Assembly: GCA_024734495.1 (NCBI GenBank)
Contig: JALMQS010000187.1
Location: 13,505,128-13,569,127, forward strand
DNA length: 64,000 bases
Source: Forficula auricularia
Lineage: Eukaryota; Arthropoda; Insecta; Dermaptera; Forficulidae
Direction: 5' to 3'
Below are positions 52,557 through 62,349 of this stretch, piece by piece. The notes under the pieces were generated by a model, which searched no databases, had not been told where the DNA came from, and saw only the letters and a program-made list of their open reading frames with translations. The translations under genes and the position numbers were made by a program. Numbering within the stretch: the first letter of the stretch is position 1; every line of letters begins with the position of its first letter.

Positions 52557-52860
52557 CCGTTCTCCCGATTTACCTTATTTAGTTACAACTAAAAGACGAA
52601 ATATTAACATGAAATTACTTTTTAGAAGTCGGTGCCAAACATATACCTTTTATGAATCGCACTCGACGGATCTTACTTAGTACGTTTGGAGGGTATGCTC
52701 GCTTATAGGTATAGTTTGTTTAGTACCGACTTCAAAAAGTAATTTCATGTTAATATTTCGTCGTTTAGTTGTAACTAAATAAGATAATAATTATTTTATA
52801 CCTTTTAGTGTACTTTATTTGTTGCATTTAATTTTTTGAAGTCGGTTTTATTTTTTTCTT
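52557..52860. repeat. Right half of family P hairpin
   Basis: TTTAGTTACAACTAAAAGACG near 52578 is mirrored by CGTCGTTTAGTTGTAACTAAA near 52765, and GAAGTCGGTGCCAAACATAT by its complement region. The same structure is at 62455-62850. Confidence 0.75.
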
Positions 52861-53384
52861 AAAAATTATATCTACTTCGCATGGATAAAGTAAAAACTTA
52901 AACAGATTAGCGAACAAGAATGAGAAAATTTGATATTAAAAAAGTAATATTATCCATTATTTTTGATTGTTATTTTAAACAGAATGTCACGCTTTTGATC
53001 TTTCATGAATTCAAAGCCTACCGAATAAATCAATTTAATTTCCTGGTATGAGGGAGTCGTCTTTTCATCTCGCAATTGTAACGACAAGTAAATTGGCATT
53101 CAAGAGGCAACATACATATTTATTGTCTCCATGATTTTTTTTCTTTCGATAATTGGAATTGAAAAATAATACTTTTTCCAATGAACATTCATTACTTCTG
53201 ATTTAGGAAATTATTTAATTTACGTATTTACAAAAAGCTCGCAAAGAATATGGGAAAGAGGATTAAGTTAATTACGACAAGTTAATTTCTTTTGTTTTGT
53301 TATTTTTTATAATTTTTATATTGGTTTTTACAATTTTAAATTTGTAAATATTTGTTAAAATAATTATATAATTTTTATTTTGCT
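52861..53384. other. Unassigned intronic sequence
   Basis: AT-rich, no gene seen. A poorly conserved hammerhead-like relic (TTGAGGA, GGCGAAATAATTGCC) follows at about 53385-53432. Confidence 0.4.
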
Positions 53385-53439
53385 TGAGGAAGGCGAAATA
53401 ATTGCCGGAGATTTGGAAAAATAAATATCTTATTATATT

Positions 53440-53610
53440 AAACGAGCAAAAATTGTATATATATATATATATCCAATCGGTTTATCGAAAACTGCTCTAA
53501 CGATTTGGATGAAATTCACGGGTTAGGAGGGTTTTGTGTTGGACATTCGATCTGTCACGGTCTCATCTTCGGCTAAGTTGTTTTTGATGGGTTTTTTGTT
53601 AATTGAAATA
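53440..53610 (-). repeat. Helentron/HINE-like fragment
   Basis: Inverted version of 29990-30165, including CGTGAATTTCATCCAAATCG and TACAATTTTTGCTCGTTTAA on the minus strand. Confidence 0.6.
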
Positions 53611-53824
53611 ATTATTCACAGGTGGTTGTCTCGATAAAAATGTTTATTTACATTTTTATTCAATTTCCTTTTAATAAATAATTGGTTTTTTAATTTTATA
53701 TCCCACAATAAGATTATTACAATTATTATTATATATTAAAAATTGGGCAATTTTATTGATAAACTCAAAAATTGTTATTTAATTAAAAAAAAATTATACC
53801 GTATTTATTTATATACCTATATAC

Positions 53825-54075
53825 ACATAATCTGTGGGCCACTGAAGGCTAGAAGTGCAAAAACTGGGTGCGTGGGCGTGGGCGGGGGTGCAGTGGTGGG
53901 GGTGGAAGTATGGTTTCGGGGCAGAGTGGGGTGTAGGTGTGGGGTGGGTTAGGGTGCAGGAGGTGGGGCGAAGTGGTGAGGGTCCGGGGGGCGAGGGGGG
54001 TTTCGGGGATTAATATATAGCTATTAACTGAAGTAAAAATTTACCGAGCATCGCTCTGTGGCCAGGTACTAGATA
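53825..54075 (+). repeat. G-rich Helentron-like 3' region
   Basis: CTGTGGGCCACTGAAGGCTAG, then a G-rich tract (53870-54000), then TAACTGAAG and TTACCGAGCATCGCTCTGTG. The stem-loop CCGAGC-ATC-GCTCTG is a one-mismatch form of that at 29.4 kb. Confidence 0.5.
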
Positions 54076-54524
54076 TTTAATTCAACAACTAAGAAAGTGT
54101 GAATGCTAATAATTTAAATACATTTTTCTATTAAAAAAAACTCCAAGGGAGCCTGTAGCATAGGCTTTAAAAATGCCAAGGAGCTAAATTAGTATGCATA
54201 TCCTTTAGGCTCTAGGATTATTTTTTAAATCTGATAAATTAACACAAGATCGAATTAAAAATGTTGACAAGATACACCCATGAAAAAATCATTAGTATAA
54301 AAAATAAATAAATACAAATAAAGAATCTTTTAATCATCAATTATAATACGAGTATACCTATATATATTTTAATTGAAAAAGCTTTTATTTTGCCGACAGT
54401 AGCAGAGTTGTTTATTCATAAAGAGAAACAAAGAGGTTGTCCTCTGTTTGGTACAAATAAACATACACCCATTTATATATCAATTATATATATATTAGTA
54501 TGTATATATATATATTTTGTTTGT

Positions 54525-54565
54525 TGAGACAATAGTTTCGAAGGCTTGGCCCTCATCGTCAGTCT
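54525..54565 (-). ncRNA. Hammerhead ribozyme-like motif 7 (weak stem I)
   Basis: Minus-strand order: AGA, CTGACGA core, T, GAGGGC-CAA-GCCTTC (stem II), GAAA, CTATTGT, C, TCA. Core intact, stem I only about two pairs. Confidence 0.55.
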
Positions 54566-54661
54566 TTTTTAATTATAAATATAATTTTTCATGGGTCAGT
54601 ATCGCGGAAATTGAAAATTTTTGTTCTTACTTAACAGAAAAGTCAGTTAAACAATTAAAAA

Positions 54662-54703
54662 AGACTGATGATGAGGGCCAAGACTTCGAAACTATAGTCT
54701 CAA
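54662..54703 (+). ncRNA. Hammerhead ribozyme-like motif 8
   Basis: Plus-strand order: AGA, CTGATGA core, T, GAGGGC-CAA-GACTTC (stem II, one mismatch), GAAA, CTATAGT, C, TC. Inverted partner of motif 7 and close to motifs 1 and 2. Confidence 0.6.
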
Positions 54704-54736
54704 ACAAATAAATAATATATTATACATATACATATA

Positions 54737-55362
54737 TCTATATATATATAAGATTAAGGTTTTGTCTGTACAAATCACGCCAAATTTTGGTTGCACACTT
54801 TTCAAGCAAAGTTATGAATGAAAACACCCTCAACAAAATTCATGTCCGTTTGTTTATCTGTCTATCTGTTTGTATGTTTCCTTGGTTTCCGCGAAAAGTT
54901 GCTCACGATTCACGTAAAAATGGCTGAAGGATTATTACGAAATTTCATATTTGCATCAGATGTCTTCTAACTTACGTTTATAGCTATATAACTTTTTGAT
55001 ATTTTGACCCCAAAAAGGGGGTTTGGTGGGGGGGGGGGCGCACGAATTAAAATTATCAAATAACTCATAAACCATTAACCCTATGGTAAATTTTATTATA
55101 AGCAAATTTGTAGGGGATTTGATTACTGACAACATTTGTTTAAAAAATTCCCCCCAAAAACCACTCAATAAAAGGCGGGGGAGGGTGAAAATGTAAACTC
55201 TTGCCCTGGTGCGGGGTGGTGGGGTGGGGGCGGCGGTGGTGTAGCATGGGTGCATAGAGCGAGGGGTGTGATGGGGTGTGAGGGTGGGGTTCGTGGGTTG
55301 GGGTCCAGAGGGCGTGTCCCCTGTGCTAGCAAGAATGGCGCCGAAGGCGGCCTTGCGGCTAG
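54737..55362 (+). mobile_element. Short non-autonomous Helitron
   Basis: Begins TCTATATATATATAAG after an A and ends GCGGCTAG followed by T. TC...CTAG with A/T target is the Helitron rule. The stem-loop GCGCCGAAGGCGGC lies just before the end. No Rep or helicase sequence in 626 bp. Confidence 0.8.
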
Positions 55363-55440
55363 TACCTATATATAATTTATATATGTGTGTATGTTTATTT
55401 GCACCAAGCAGAGGACAACCTCTTTGTTTCTCTTTATGTA

Positions 55441-56224
55441 TATATGTATTTTATTTATATAAAAGAAGAACTTTGTGAAATGTTCACACTCCTAGGCCAT
55501 TTTATTCGATCTAAACATATTTTGTACAGTTACACTTTATTTCTAGAGAGCGGAAAAAATTATTTTGCCTATTTTCAATTTAGGGACTTTTCATTTTTTT
55601 TTTTTGATAACGGTCTCACTGATCTATAAAAAATAAAACCCATTTGAAGATTATAAAAAGGCTTTTACGGCTTTTTTGGATTTTCAAGACTTATTGGGGA
55701 CTTATTTTTCAATTTTTTCATAATTCTTTTCCAAAATCTTAATTTTTTATAATTTTTATAATAATTATAAAATCCTCCTTTTAATGATAAGCCATTATTC
55801 AGGCAAATCGGAGTCATCGACTAATTTCATTTTTTTTTTCAAATCAAAATCTTTTTCGAGAGATTCTCTAGATATGTTAATTTCAAATGGAAAATCTTTT
55901 AATCCGCTCTAACGACTAAACTCCCTTATAAATCACAAATATGTGACTAAATATCTTACGATATGTTTATGGAAAAAAGCTATCTGCGCAATGCTTCCGT
56001 AATGTCATTTGGTTTCTAAAGACGTCACCGAAACTATCGTATCTGTGCACCGCGACCATTTCATTGTATTATTATTATTATTATTATCTTATCTTATAAA
56101 TTATATTGATATATATCGTTGTAAAGTCGTCTTTCATGCGAGCAACCAATTTTCACAAAGATATTCATTGCCTGACGTCACAAGGGGAATCAGCTAATCA
56201 AAAGCCTAAACGTTAAACTTAAAA
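55441..56224. other. Unassigned intronic sequence
   Basis: AT-rich, no gene or repeat recognised. Confidence 0.4.
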
Positions 56225-56410
56225 TAAATTTAAATTTTAAATTTATTGAACCAATTATTTTACATGAATTAATGTATACATTGTATTTGAGCTTCGACTC
56301 CGAGATTACTTCTCCACCATCGACTGTCCTTGATCATATTTTTAGTCCTTGTTTTAAATAAGAGGAAAAAACTAATTAAATAAAAAACCTCTTTTCCGAT
56401 AATTCAGTCC
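56225..56410 (-). repeat. Single inverted copy of the 61.6-62.3-kb tandem unit
   Basis: On the minus strand matches ATTATCGGAAAAGAGG, TTAGATTTTTCCTCTT-like and the stretch ending TACATTAATTAATG of the unit repeated at 61589-62340. Confidence 0.75.
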
Positions 56411-56565
56411 AAACTTAAAATAAATATATTTAATAAACAAGGCAAAATTTAATTTGTTCATAGGTACATTTTTAACATTTTGTCGAAAATTTAGTTTGAA
56501 CTTAGGTTGTTAGTTCTACAATGCGGCATAGTCAGGAGATTTATTTTTCAAAATTAAATATTTTA

Positions 56566-56757
56566 TTTTATTTTTTTTTTTTGGATTTTTCGGCCTTTCT
56601 AGCCATTAGCCTATTTAGGATACTCATGTTGTATATTATTTAAGTTTTGTCTTCATCTAGGCTGATTTAGCCGATTGCCGCGAGTCGATTCGAACCCGGG
56701 TCCACTTGATTAGCAGGCCGTTACGCTATCCTCCCAGCCAACCTCGACCCTCCCAAA
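56566..56757 (-). mobile_element. tRNA-derived SINE
   Basis: The minus strand starts with GGTTGGCTGGGAGGATAGCG (A-box-like TGGCTGGGAGG) and has GGGTTCGAATCG (B box), a tRNA-unrelated body of about 110 bp, and an A-rich tail (T run at 56566-56582 on the plus strand). Pol III promoter boxes are properly spaced. Source tRNA not determined. Confidence 0.85.
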
Positions 56758-57300
56758 GTAGGTAAAACAATTAATCTTGACTAATTTTCTAAATTAATTA
56801 ATTATTGACATTTTTGATTCAATGAATTTCTTATTAGAGAAGAAGAATAAATAAATAGTTAAAAAGCTAATTAAAATTTTTGCCTTGTGTAATCTGCTTT
56901 TATTAAGATTCTTTTCTAAATTAACTTTCTTTTTTTGTATAATCTCTAAAGTCTAAATCCAGGGCCACCCCCAGTGTCTTTGTTTCATTTTCTTAATAAC
57001 CGGCTCGGAAAAAGAACAAAAAAGGTCAACATATAAATCGGAATGAACTCGTTTTCCATTCCCTGAAGCAATTAAAACATGATTCGAATTTATAAGATTT
57101 GAGACAAGATAATATTTTCTAAAACTTATTTCGATCGTAACTTTTTACTTTCACTTATCTTAGAGTATTCTATATCAAAATGTTTATAAAAAATGTGAAA
57201 TTTTTCGATTTAAAAAATTAAATGTTTTAGCTGACGTGTTCGGATGTGGCCACCCACTTTGACTTTACCATACAACCTGGCCCCTCACTTATATTTGGAT
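56758..57300. other. Unassigned intronic sequence
   Basis: AT-rich, no gene recognised. Confidence 0.4.
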
Positions 57301-57970
57301 ATTTAATAAAATTATTTATATTCATGGAGGGGGGTTAGTTTTTGCATTTTTAGACTCTCTGGGGGCCCATCGATTTATGTATACAAAAAATTTGGTTGAG
57401 TTTGGTACAAGAGCCTAGATTTTGTCATTTTTTGACCCCCCCCCCCCCCCCCATTTCCGGCGGTTAGTATTCTTGTATTTGTTAGACTTCTGGGGTCCAC
57501 TGATTATGTATACAAAATTTGGTTGAGTTTGCTCAAAATGGTCTAGATTTTTTAATTTTTAACCCACCAAAATCTAATCAGCTCTTTAATCTCAATGGAC
57601 CAAAACTACCTGTGAAATTTAGTTTCGATATTCAAACTAGTTTTTGAGCTAGCTCGTCCACAAAAATTGGGTAACGCACATACTAACGGACACCCAAACT
57701 CGGACAACCAGACAACCAGACAACCAGACAGACTAACAGACATTTTGACAAAACAATTATTATCTCGAAAAAATATAATTTTTTTATTTATTAAATTATT
57801 TGTTTACTTATTAAGCTTTTTTGTAGAACAAAATGCCATGGTTTTGCTCAATTTTTTTAATCAAAATGGTTTCAGCCGTTTTTTAGATATTTCGAAAAAG
57901 AGAGGAAAAAAACACTTTTTTTGCACGATTACAATACTTAACCATACCCTGTATGGTAACGTAAAACAGA
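57301..57970 (-). repeat. Repeat family Q copy with poly-C tract
   Basis: The minus strand begins ACGTTACCATACAGGGTATG near 57963 and includes GAGCTAGCTCAAAAACTAG and TTGGTCCATTGAGATTAAAG. An 18-base C tract lies near 57435-57452. The same sequence occurs inverted at 63715-64000. Confidence 0.7.
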
Positions 57971-58746
57971 ATATTCTTTTAATCATCTTGTCAAATACAC
58001 TGCTCGATAATAATTAAATAAAAATTTTTCTCGTAAACCTAACAATGGATTCCAGTAGAGTTTTATATGCTGATTATCATGCAATTTCATGATTTCTTAC
58101 AACACGACAGTGTTTTTCGATATTACCTATCAGTCAAAATGGCAAAAAAGTCCATTTTGACCTATTTTGAATCCTATTAGATATTAAGCACCAATATTTG
58201 AAATAGAACAATAAAACTAGTATATTTACCCATAAATTAGTTCATTCATTCATAAATAGTAAATAAACATAACAAATTGTAAATAAATAAACATAGAATG
58301 AAAAATGGTTGAATGAGAATATTTTATAAATTGGAATAATTCAGAAATTAATAGAGATATCGAAACGCGGTTTTCACGATTCGATTATGAATTAAATTCC
58401 CATTCAATACATATGCTCATTACATTACCACTACTATTGTAATTCATTCAAAACATTTTCTTTAAAATATTCTTCAGACGTTTATTAAAATACCAATTTT
58501 CGGGAAAATTTCCCTCTTTTCTACAGAATTTTAATTTAGAAATTGTAAAAAAACAAAAATAAATAAAAATTGTTTTATGAAATTATGTCGGCTCGGGGTT
58601 TCGATCGGTAATTTTTTAATTTAATTATTGTTTATATAATCAACCACATGTTCTATCTTGATTCAACCACCTTTTAATAATTACTTTAAATAAAAAACCT
58701 ATCAAAACTATTTTTCTCCCAAAATTGAGAGCCGGTTATATAAGTA
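57971..58746. other. Mostly unassigned; possible hammerhead relic near 58450-58510
   Basis: The minus strand at 58470-58520 reads CTGTAGA, GGGAAATTTTCCC, GAAAA, which keeps stem II but not the core. The rest shows no gene. Confidence 0.35.
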
Positions 58747-58810
58747 CCAGCTAAAAGCCCGCCTTCGGCTGGCATCTTACTGGCCAGGAGGCTGCTCCCA
58801 ATCAATCAAA
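58747..58810 (-). repeat. Helitron-like 3' end
   Basis: The minus strand reads GCCAGCCGAAGGCGGGC then TTTTAGCTGG followed by T. It matches the 22.9 and 55.3-kb ends with CTGG in place of CTAG. The 5' limit was not identified. Confidence 0.6.
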
Positions 58811-59841
58811 TTGCTTTTTATTTGCTGTTGATAAGAAGAGAATGAGTTAATTTGTAGATTTTTAAAATTTTAAGTTCTTATTTTTCAAACTATATACCAT
58901 AATATATATATATATGTTGGTAATACAAAACTTAGACTAAGTAACCGAATATATCAACATAAATACGCCATGGATGAGAAACAATAACATTGTTTTTTAA
59001 ATGTGCTAAATTATAAATCTGAGGTTTGCTAACAAAATTTCCTGACGGAACATTGTAGAATTTCGGACTTCATTAAATAACTTGAACATTATGTAATTTT
59101 GAAAAAATGACCTGTACCTTTACATATACGATCTAAATAAGATGTGTACACAGAACTGGGAGGAATTCACTAATTTACAGCCTTTAATAATAAATTAGTT
59201 TTGCAGCGGATAAAGTGGATTTTTGCGGAAACAATCAAAAGTACGCCAAATTTCAACTAACGCTTGAGCCCCAACGGTTCGTCAGAGAGAATTATGAAAT
59301 TTGTAGGAGGATATTCGATGTACCTACTTTCATTTTGGATAGGAAAATTATTTACGAAAAGTTGATAATTTTCAAATTTTAGGCAAAAAACGGTCAAAAA
59401 TGAGATTAAAAATTTTTTTTGTTGCATTTTTTACAATGTTCAGTCACGAAATTTTTTTAGCATACATCAGAGTCGGATTCAGCACACAAAAAACATAGGA
59501 TGGAAGAAATCAAAACTGCCCCAAAACTTTCCGGCGAGCGGCCTTTTTGAGCACAATTATCTGGACTATAAATCTAGAATCGAGTAAGTGTAACAATATT
59601 TTTAAAGTCATTTTTAAAACAACCATTGCTTATTGGCTTATTACTATTTTAAAAGCATTTGAGCAATAACTTAATAATTCTATCCAAATCAAATTCCTAC
59701 ATATAAATAAATACAAATAAGCAATTTTTGTTCGTTTAATAATATGTATTAGATTAAATAGATAGATATTATACCTTCTACCTAGTAATCAAATTGTAGA
59801 ACTTAGTAATTCTTTAATGAAATTGGTATAGAGCAGATTGC
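58811..59841. other. Unassigned intronic sequence
   Basis: No gene recognised. A Helentron-like block CAATTTTTGTTCGTTTAATA occurs near 59722. Confidence 0.4.
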
Positions 59842-60051
59842 CTGTGGTGGAACTCTCATGCCGGCAAGGGAGAGCGCACCAAGGAGAATAATTGGCATCC
59901 AACAGGCGGCGTCTGTTGCGACGATCAGGGACATTCGTCTAGCCATTGCCGTGTCACTCGGGCTTGTGTGCGGCGCGTTGCGTAGTCCTTGCTGCTGCAT
60001 ACATCCAGGCATAACCCACCGCAATTGCCGTAAATGAAGCAAGATTCAGTA
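59842..60051 (-). CDS. LGR-family GPCR, TM5-TM6 exon with frameshift
   Basis: Acceptor TGTTTTTAG at 60052-60053. The first frame reads LNLASFTAIAVGYAWMYAAA then RTTQRAAHKPE-stop (TM5 and intracellular loop 3). The frame one base later reads SPSDTAMARRMSLIVATDAA then CWMPIILLGALSLAGMRVPP and Q (TM6). Both halves align to consecutive parts of LGR receptors, so one extra base (or two lost) lies in loop 3. The exon ends CCACAG followed by GC, a rare GC donor, and joins the TM7 exon in phase 0. Length 210 bp. Either the gene copy is damaged or the sequence carries an error. Confidence 0.88.
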
Positions 60052-60694
60052 CTAAAAACACAAGAGATACACAGCTTACTTTCACGAAAGACTAATACTA
60101 AAGAAATAGACTTATTAAAACTTCTAAATATATTGGTAAAAACGGAACTTTTAAGCAGGGTCGCTCAGAGAAATTTCGGCCCCCTCGGCAAACGTACATC
60201 TATGGGCCCTCTTCACCTCTTCTAATGTATAAAGTTCCATTTCCTGAAATAAATTATATATCTTTTGCAGCAGTCCATAATTTTTGTTTTTTTTTGTTCT
60301 TTTTTTGTTTGTTTTTTTGTTTAGTCATCAATAATATAAAGATTTTAAAGTTTGTATTTTGATAACATTTCTGTTATGTGGTTTATTTTTGCTTATATAT
60401 AAAACAATAATATACTTATTACTGAGTTATGGGTGTTGTCGGGGTTTGTTGTGAGAGGCTGAGTTTGTTAAATTGATTTAAAAATAGTTTATTAATGATT
60501 TAAGATAACGTCATTTTATAACATGAATGTGTTCAGTTTTAAGAGCTTGGTTCACACATAATTATTAACTATTTACTTAAAAATTTGATGTTCACATATA
60601 GTTTAATAGTCATACAATTAGATTTCAATAGTTTTATTTCGATTAAAAAACGCTAAGAACCTTTAATTAATAAAATAAGAAAAAGTACAATATG
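60052..60694. other. Unassigned sequence, intron upstream of TM5
   Basis: AT-rich with T-rich tracts near 60285-60320. The upstream receptor exons are not in the window. Confidence 0.4.
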
Positions 60695-60717
60695 GAATGT
60701 TCGAGAATATTCTAGAA
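60695..60717 (+). promoter_or_regulatory. Heat-shock element array (five alternating GAA/TTC units)
   Basis: GAA at 60695, TTC at 60700, GAA at 60705, TTC at 60710 and GAA at 60715, each spaced exactly five bases: a perfect heat-shock-factor site. ATTGG motifs follow near 60812 and 60856, and a TATA box near 60899. Confidence 0.7.
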
Positions 60718-60898
60718 AAATCTGTTTACGTCACAGGAAACTACCATTTAGGATAAAAAGAGACAGAGAATCAGACTGGGCTTTCGTCACGTGACCTGAG
60801 TGGAGACATGTAATTGGTGGAAAGAGCTTACGTGTAGAGAGGCACTCTACGCTGATTGGATGGAGGGCGGAAGACCTTTCACTTCCCCTCGCTTGGCA

Positions 60899-60906
60899 TA
60901 TATAAA
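60899..60906 (+). promoter_or_regulatory. TATA box candidate (TATATAAA)
   Basis: Located 180 bp downstream of the heat-shock element array and followed about 30 bp later by GCTTCAGAAGAGAACTTCAC. It could be the promoter of a solo LTR or a copied heat-shock promoter. Confidence 0.5.
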
Positions 60907-60989
60907 ATATGTTTTTATTGGATAGCTTCAGAAGAGAACTTCACTAAGTAATTGTAATTTAAAACTGTTAATATACAGTACAGTGATTC

Positions 60990-61229
60990 TATAGAGACAG
61001 TGGCGACATGTAGGCCCATCCGCCATTTTGAGTCGTATTTTAAGCTAAATAAATTAGGAAATTTTAAGATAATATTATTATTATTACCTTTTATTTTTAA
61101 TTAAATAATCTTTGATATGTGTAAGGAATGTGTTTAAATATTAATTTTCTTAAATTTCCTAATATTCTTCAATTTAAAAAAAAGACTAGAAATGGCGGAT
61201 GACCGTACGTGTCGCCACTCTCCCTATAT
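60990..61229. mobile_element. MITE with ~39-bp TIRs, TA target
   Basis: TATAGAGACAGTGGCGACAT at the left mirrors GTGTCGCCACTCTCCCTATA at the right, and both inner parts contain the ATCCGCCATTT block. The target is TA or TATA. Non-coding. Confidence 0.8.
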
Positions 61230-61260
61230 AGTCACTCTAATATACAGTAAGAAACTTATT

Positions 61261-61500
61261 TTTAACCAACTTCAAAAAAGGAGAAGGTTCTCAATTCGAC
61301 TGATTTTTTTTTTGTCTATGTTACTCAATTTCGTTGCCAATTGTGAACCGATTTTGATGATTTTTTTTTGAATTGGGTTCAGTATAGTTTCTGATTGGTA
61401 CCATATCAATTTGGTCAAGTTCTGATGAAATGATCAATGACAAAATAGCGGAAATCTCCAATTCATATGAGGAAATAATCGAAATTATAATCAAAAATCT
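61261..61500 (+). repeat. Family P copy, left half
   Basis: AACCAACTTCAAAAAAGGAG and GTTCTCAATTCGACTG, continuing to CAAGTTCTGATGAAATGATC. It is interrupted by the tandem-array insertion (about 61506-62345) and resumes at about 62350. Confidence 0.7.
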
Positions 61501-61505
61501 TTAAT

Positions 61506-62345
61506 AAAAAATACAATATTAAAACGTTCATTTAAAACCCGCTAACGTTTCGAGAGAATTCCTCTTATTTAGGAATTGAATTTTATAATCATTTTCTGGG
61601 TGGATTGATTATTGAGTGATGGGAGGATGGAAAAGTGGTAATTAAAACCAATCGACTTGATTGGGGAATAATGGAATTGAAATAATTATCGGAAAAGAGG
61701 TTTTTTTATCTAATTAGATTTTTCCTCTTATTAAAAACAAGGACTGAAGATGAATAAGGACACTCGATGGTGGAGAAGTAATCTCCGAAATCGAAGCAAA
61801 AATACAATGTATACATTAATTAATGTAAAATAATTGGTTTAATAAAATCATTTTCTGGGGTGAGGATTGAATGAATTAAATCCAATCGACTTGATTGGGG
61901 AATAATGGAATTGAAATAATTATCGGAAAAGAGGTTTTTTTATCTAATTAGATTTTTCCTCTTATTAAAAACAAGGACTAAATATGAATAAGGACACTCG
62001 ATGGTGGAGAAGCAATCTCCGGAATCGAAGCTAAAATACAAGGTATACATTAATTAATGTAAAATAATTGGTTTAATAAAATCATTTTCTGGGGTGAGGA
62101 TTGAGATGAATTAAATCCAATCGACTTGATTGGGGAATAATGGAATTGAAATAATTATCGGAAAAGAGGTTTTTTTATCTAATTAGATTTTTCCTCTTAT
62201 TAAAAACAAGGACTAAATATGAATAAGGACACTCGATGGTGGAGAAGCAATCTCCGGAATCGAAGCTAAAATACAAGGTATACATTAATTAATGTAAAAT
62301 AATTGGTTTAATAAAATTTATAAAAAAAAAAAAAAAAAAATCATT
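61506..62345 (+). mobile_element. Insertion with a 3-unit tandem array and hammerhead-like relic
   Basis: The head (about 61542-61590) on the minus strand reads GAGGAATTCTCTC, GAAACGTTAGCGGG, a decayed hammerhead. Three units beginning TCATTTTCTGG follow at 61589, 61848 and 62082 (spacing about 259 and 234 bp), and the insertion ends in a run of about 20 A. It lies inside family P. Confidence 0.65.
61589..62340 (+). repeat. Tandem repeat, ~235-bp unit, three copies
   Basis: Each unit contains CCAATCGACTTGATTGGGGA, a stem-loop GAAAAGAGG...CCTCTT, ACACTCGATGGTGGAGAAG and TATACATTAATTAATG. Units two and three are almost identical. Confidence 0.9.
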
Positions 62346-62349
62346 TTCT

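Larger units (their letters stand above)
54415..55440. mobile_element. Foldback split by a hammerhead unit and a Helitron
   Basis: CATAAAGAGAAACAAAGAGG then TTGTCCTCTG (54417-54450) is mirrored by AGAGGACAACCTCTTTGTTT then CTCTTTATG (55410-55440). The space between is filled by the hammerhead pair (54525-54703) and the Helitron (54737-55362). Confidence 0.75.
19394..60051 (-). other. LGR-family GPCR gene, C-terminal five exons
   Basis: This is the span of one minus-strand gene: exons 59842-60051, 46898-47066, 34967-35132, 26911-27029 and 19394-19473. TM6-TM7 sequence (MARRMSLIVATDAACW, VFAWVAVFVLPLNAAVNPVL) matches leucine-rich-repeat GPCRs, and the LYTL ending of TM7 favours the relaxin-receptor-like (type C, Lgr3/Lgr4) group over the bursicon/glycoprotein-hormone receptors. 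The ectodomain and TM1-TM4 exons must lie beyond 64000. Introns of 12.8, 11.8, 7.9 and 7.4 kb are filled with transposons. The subtype is an inference and I give no symbol. Confidence 0.8.

Noticed and set aside
57667..58017. 116-codon open frame
   Set aside because: Covers the family Q repeat on its antisense strand. The NQTTRQPDRLTD start is just a short tandem CAGACAACC repeat.
59842..60051. Explaining the frame change by an extra small intron
   Set aside because: The frames overlap or abut within loop 3 with no GT...AG pair able to remove one base. A single-base indel is simpler.
60695..60980. Calling this region a definite solo LTR
   Set aside because: Start TGTT and a TATA box are suggestive, but no CA end with matching 4-6-bp target duplication could be found.
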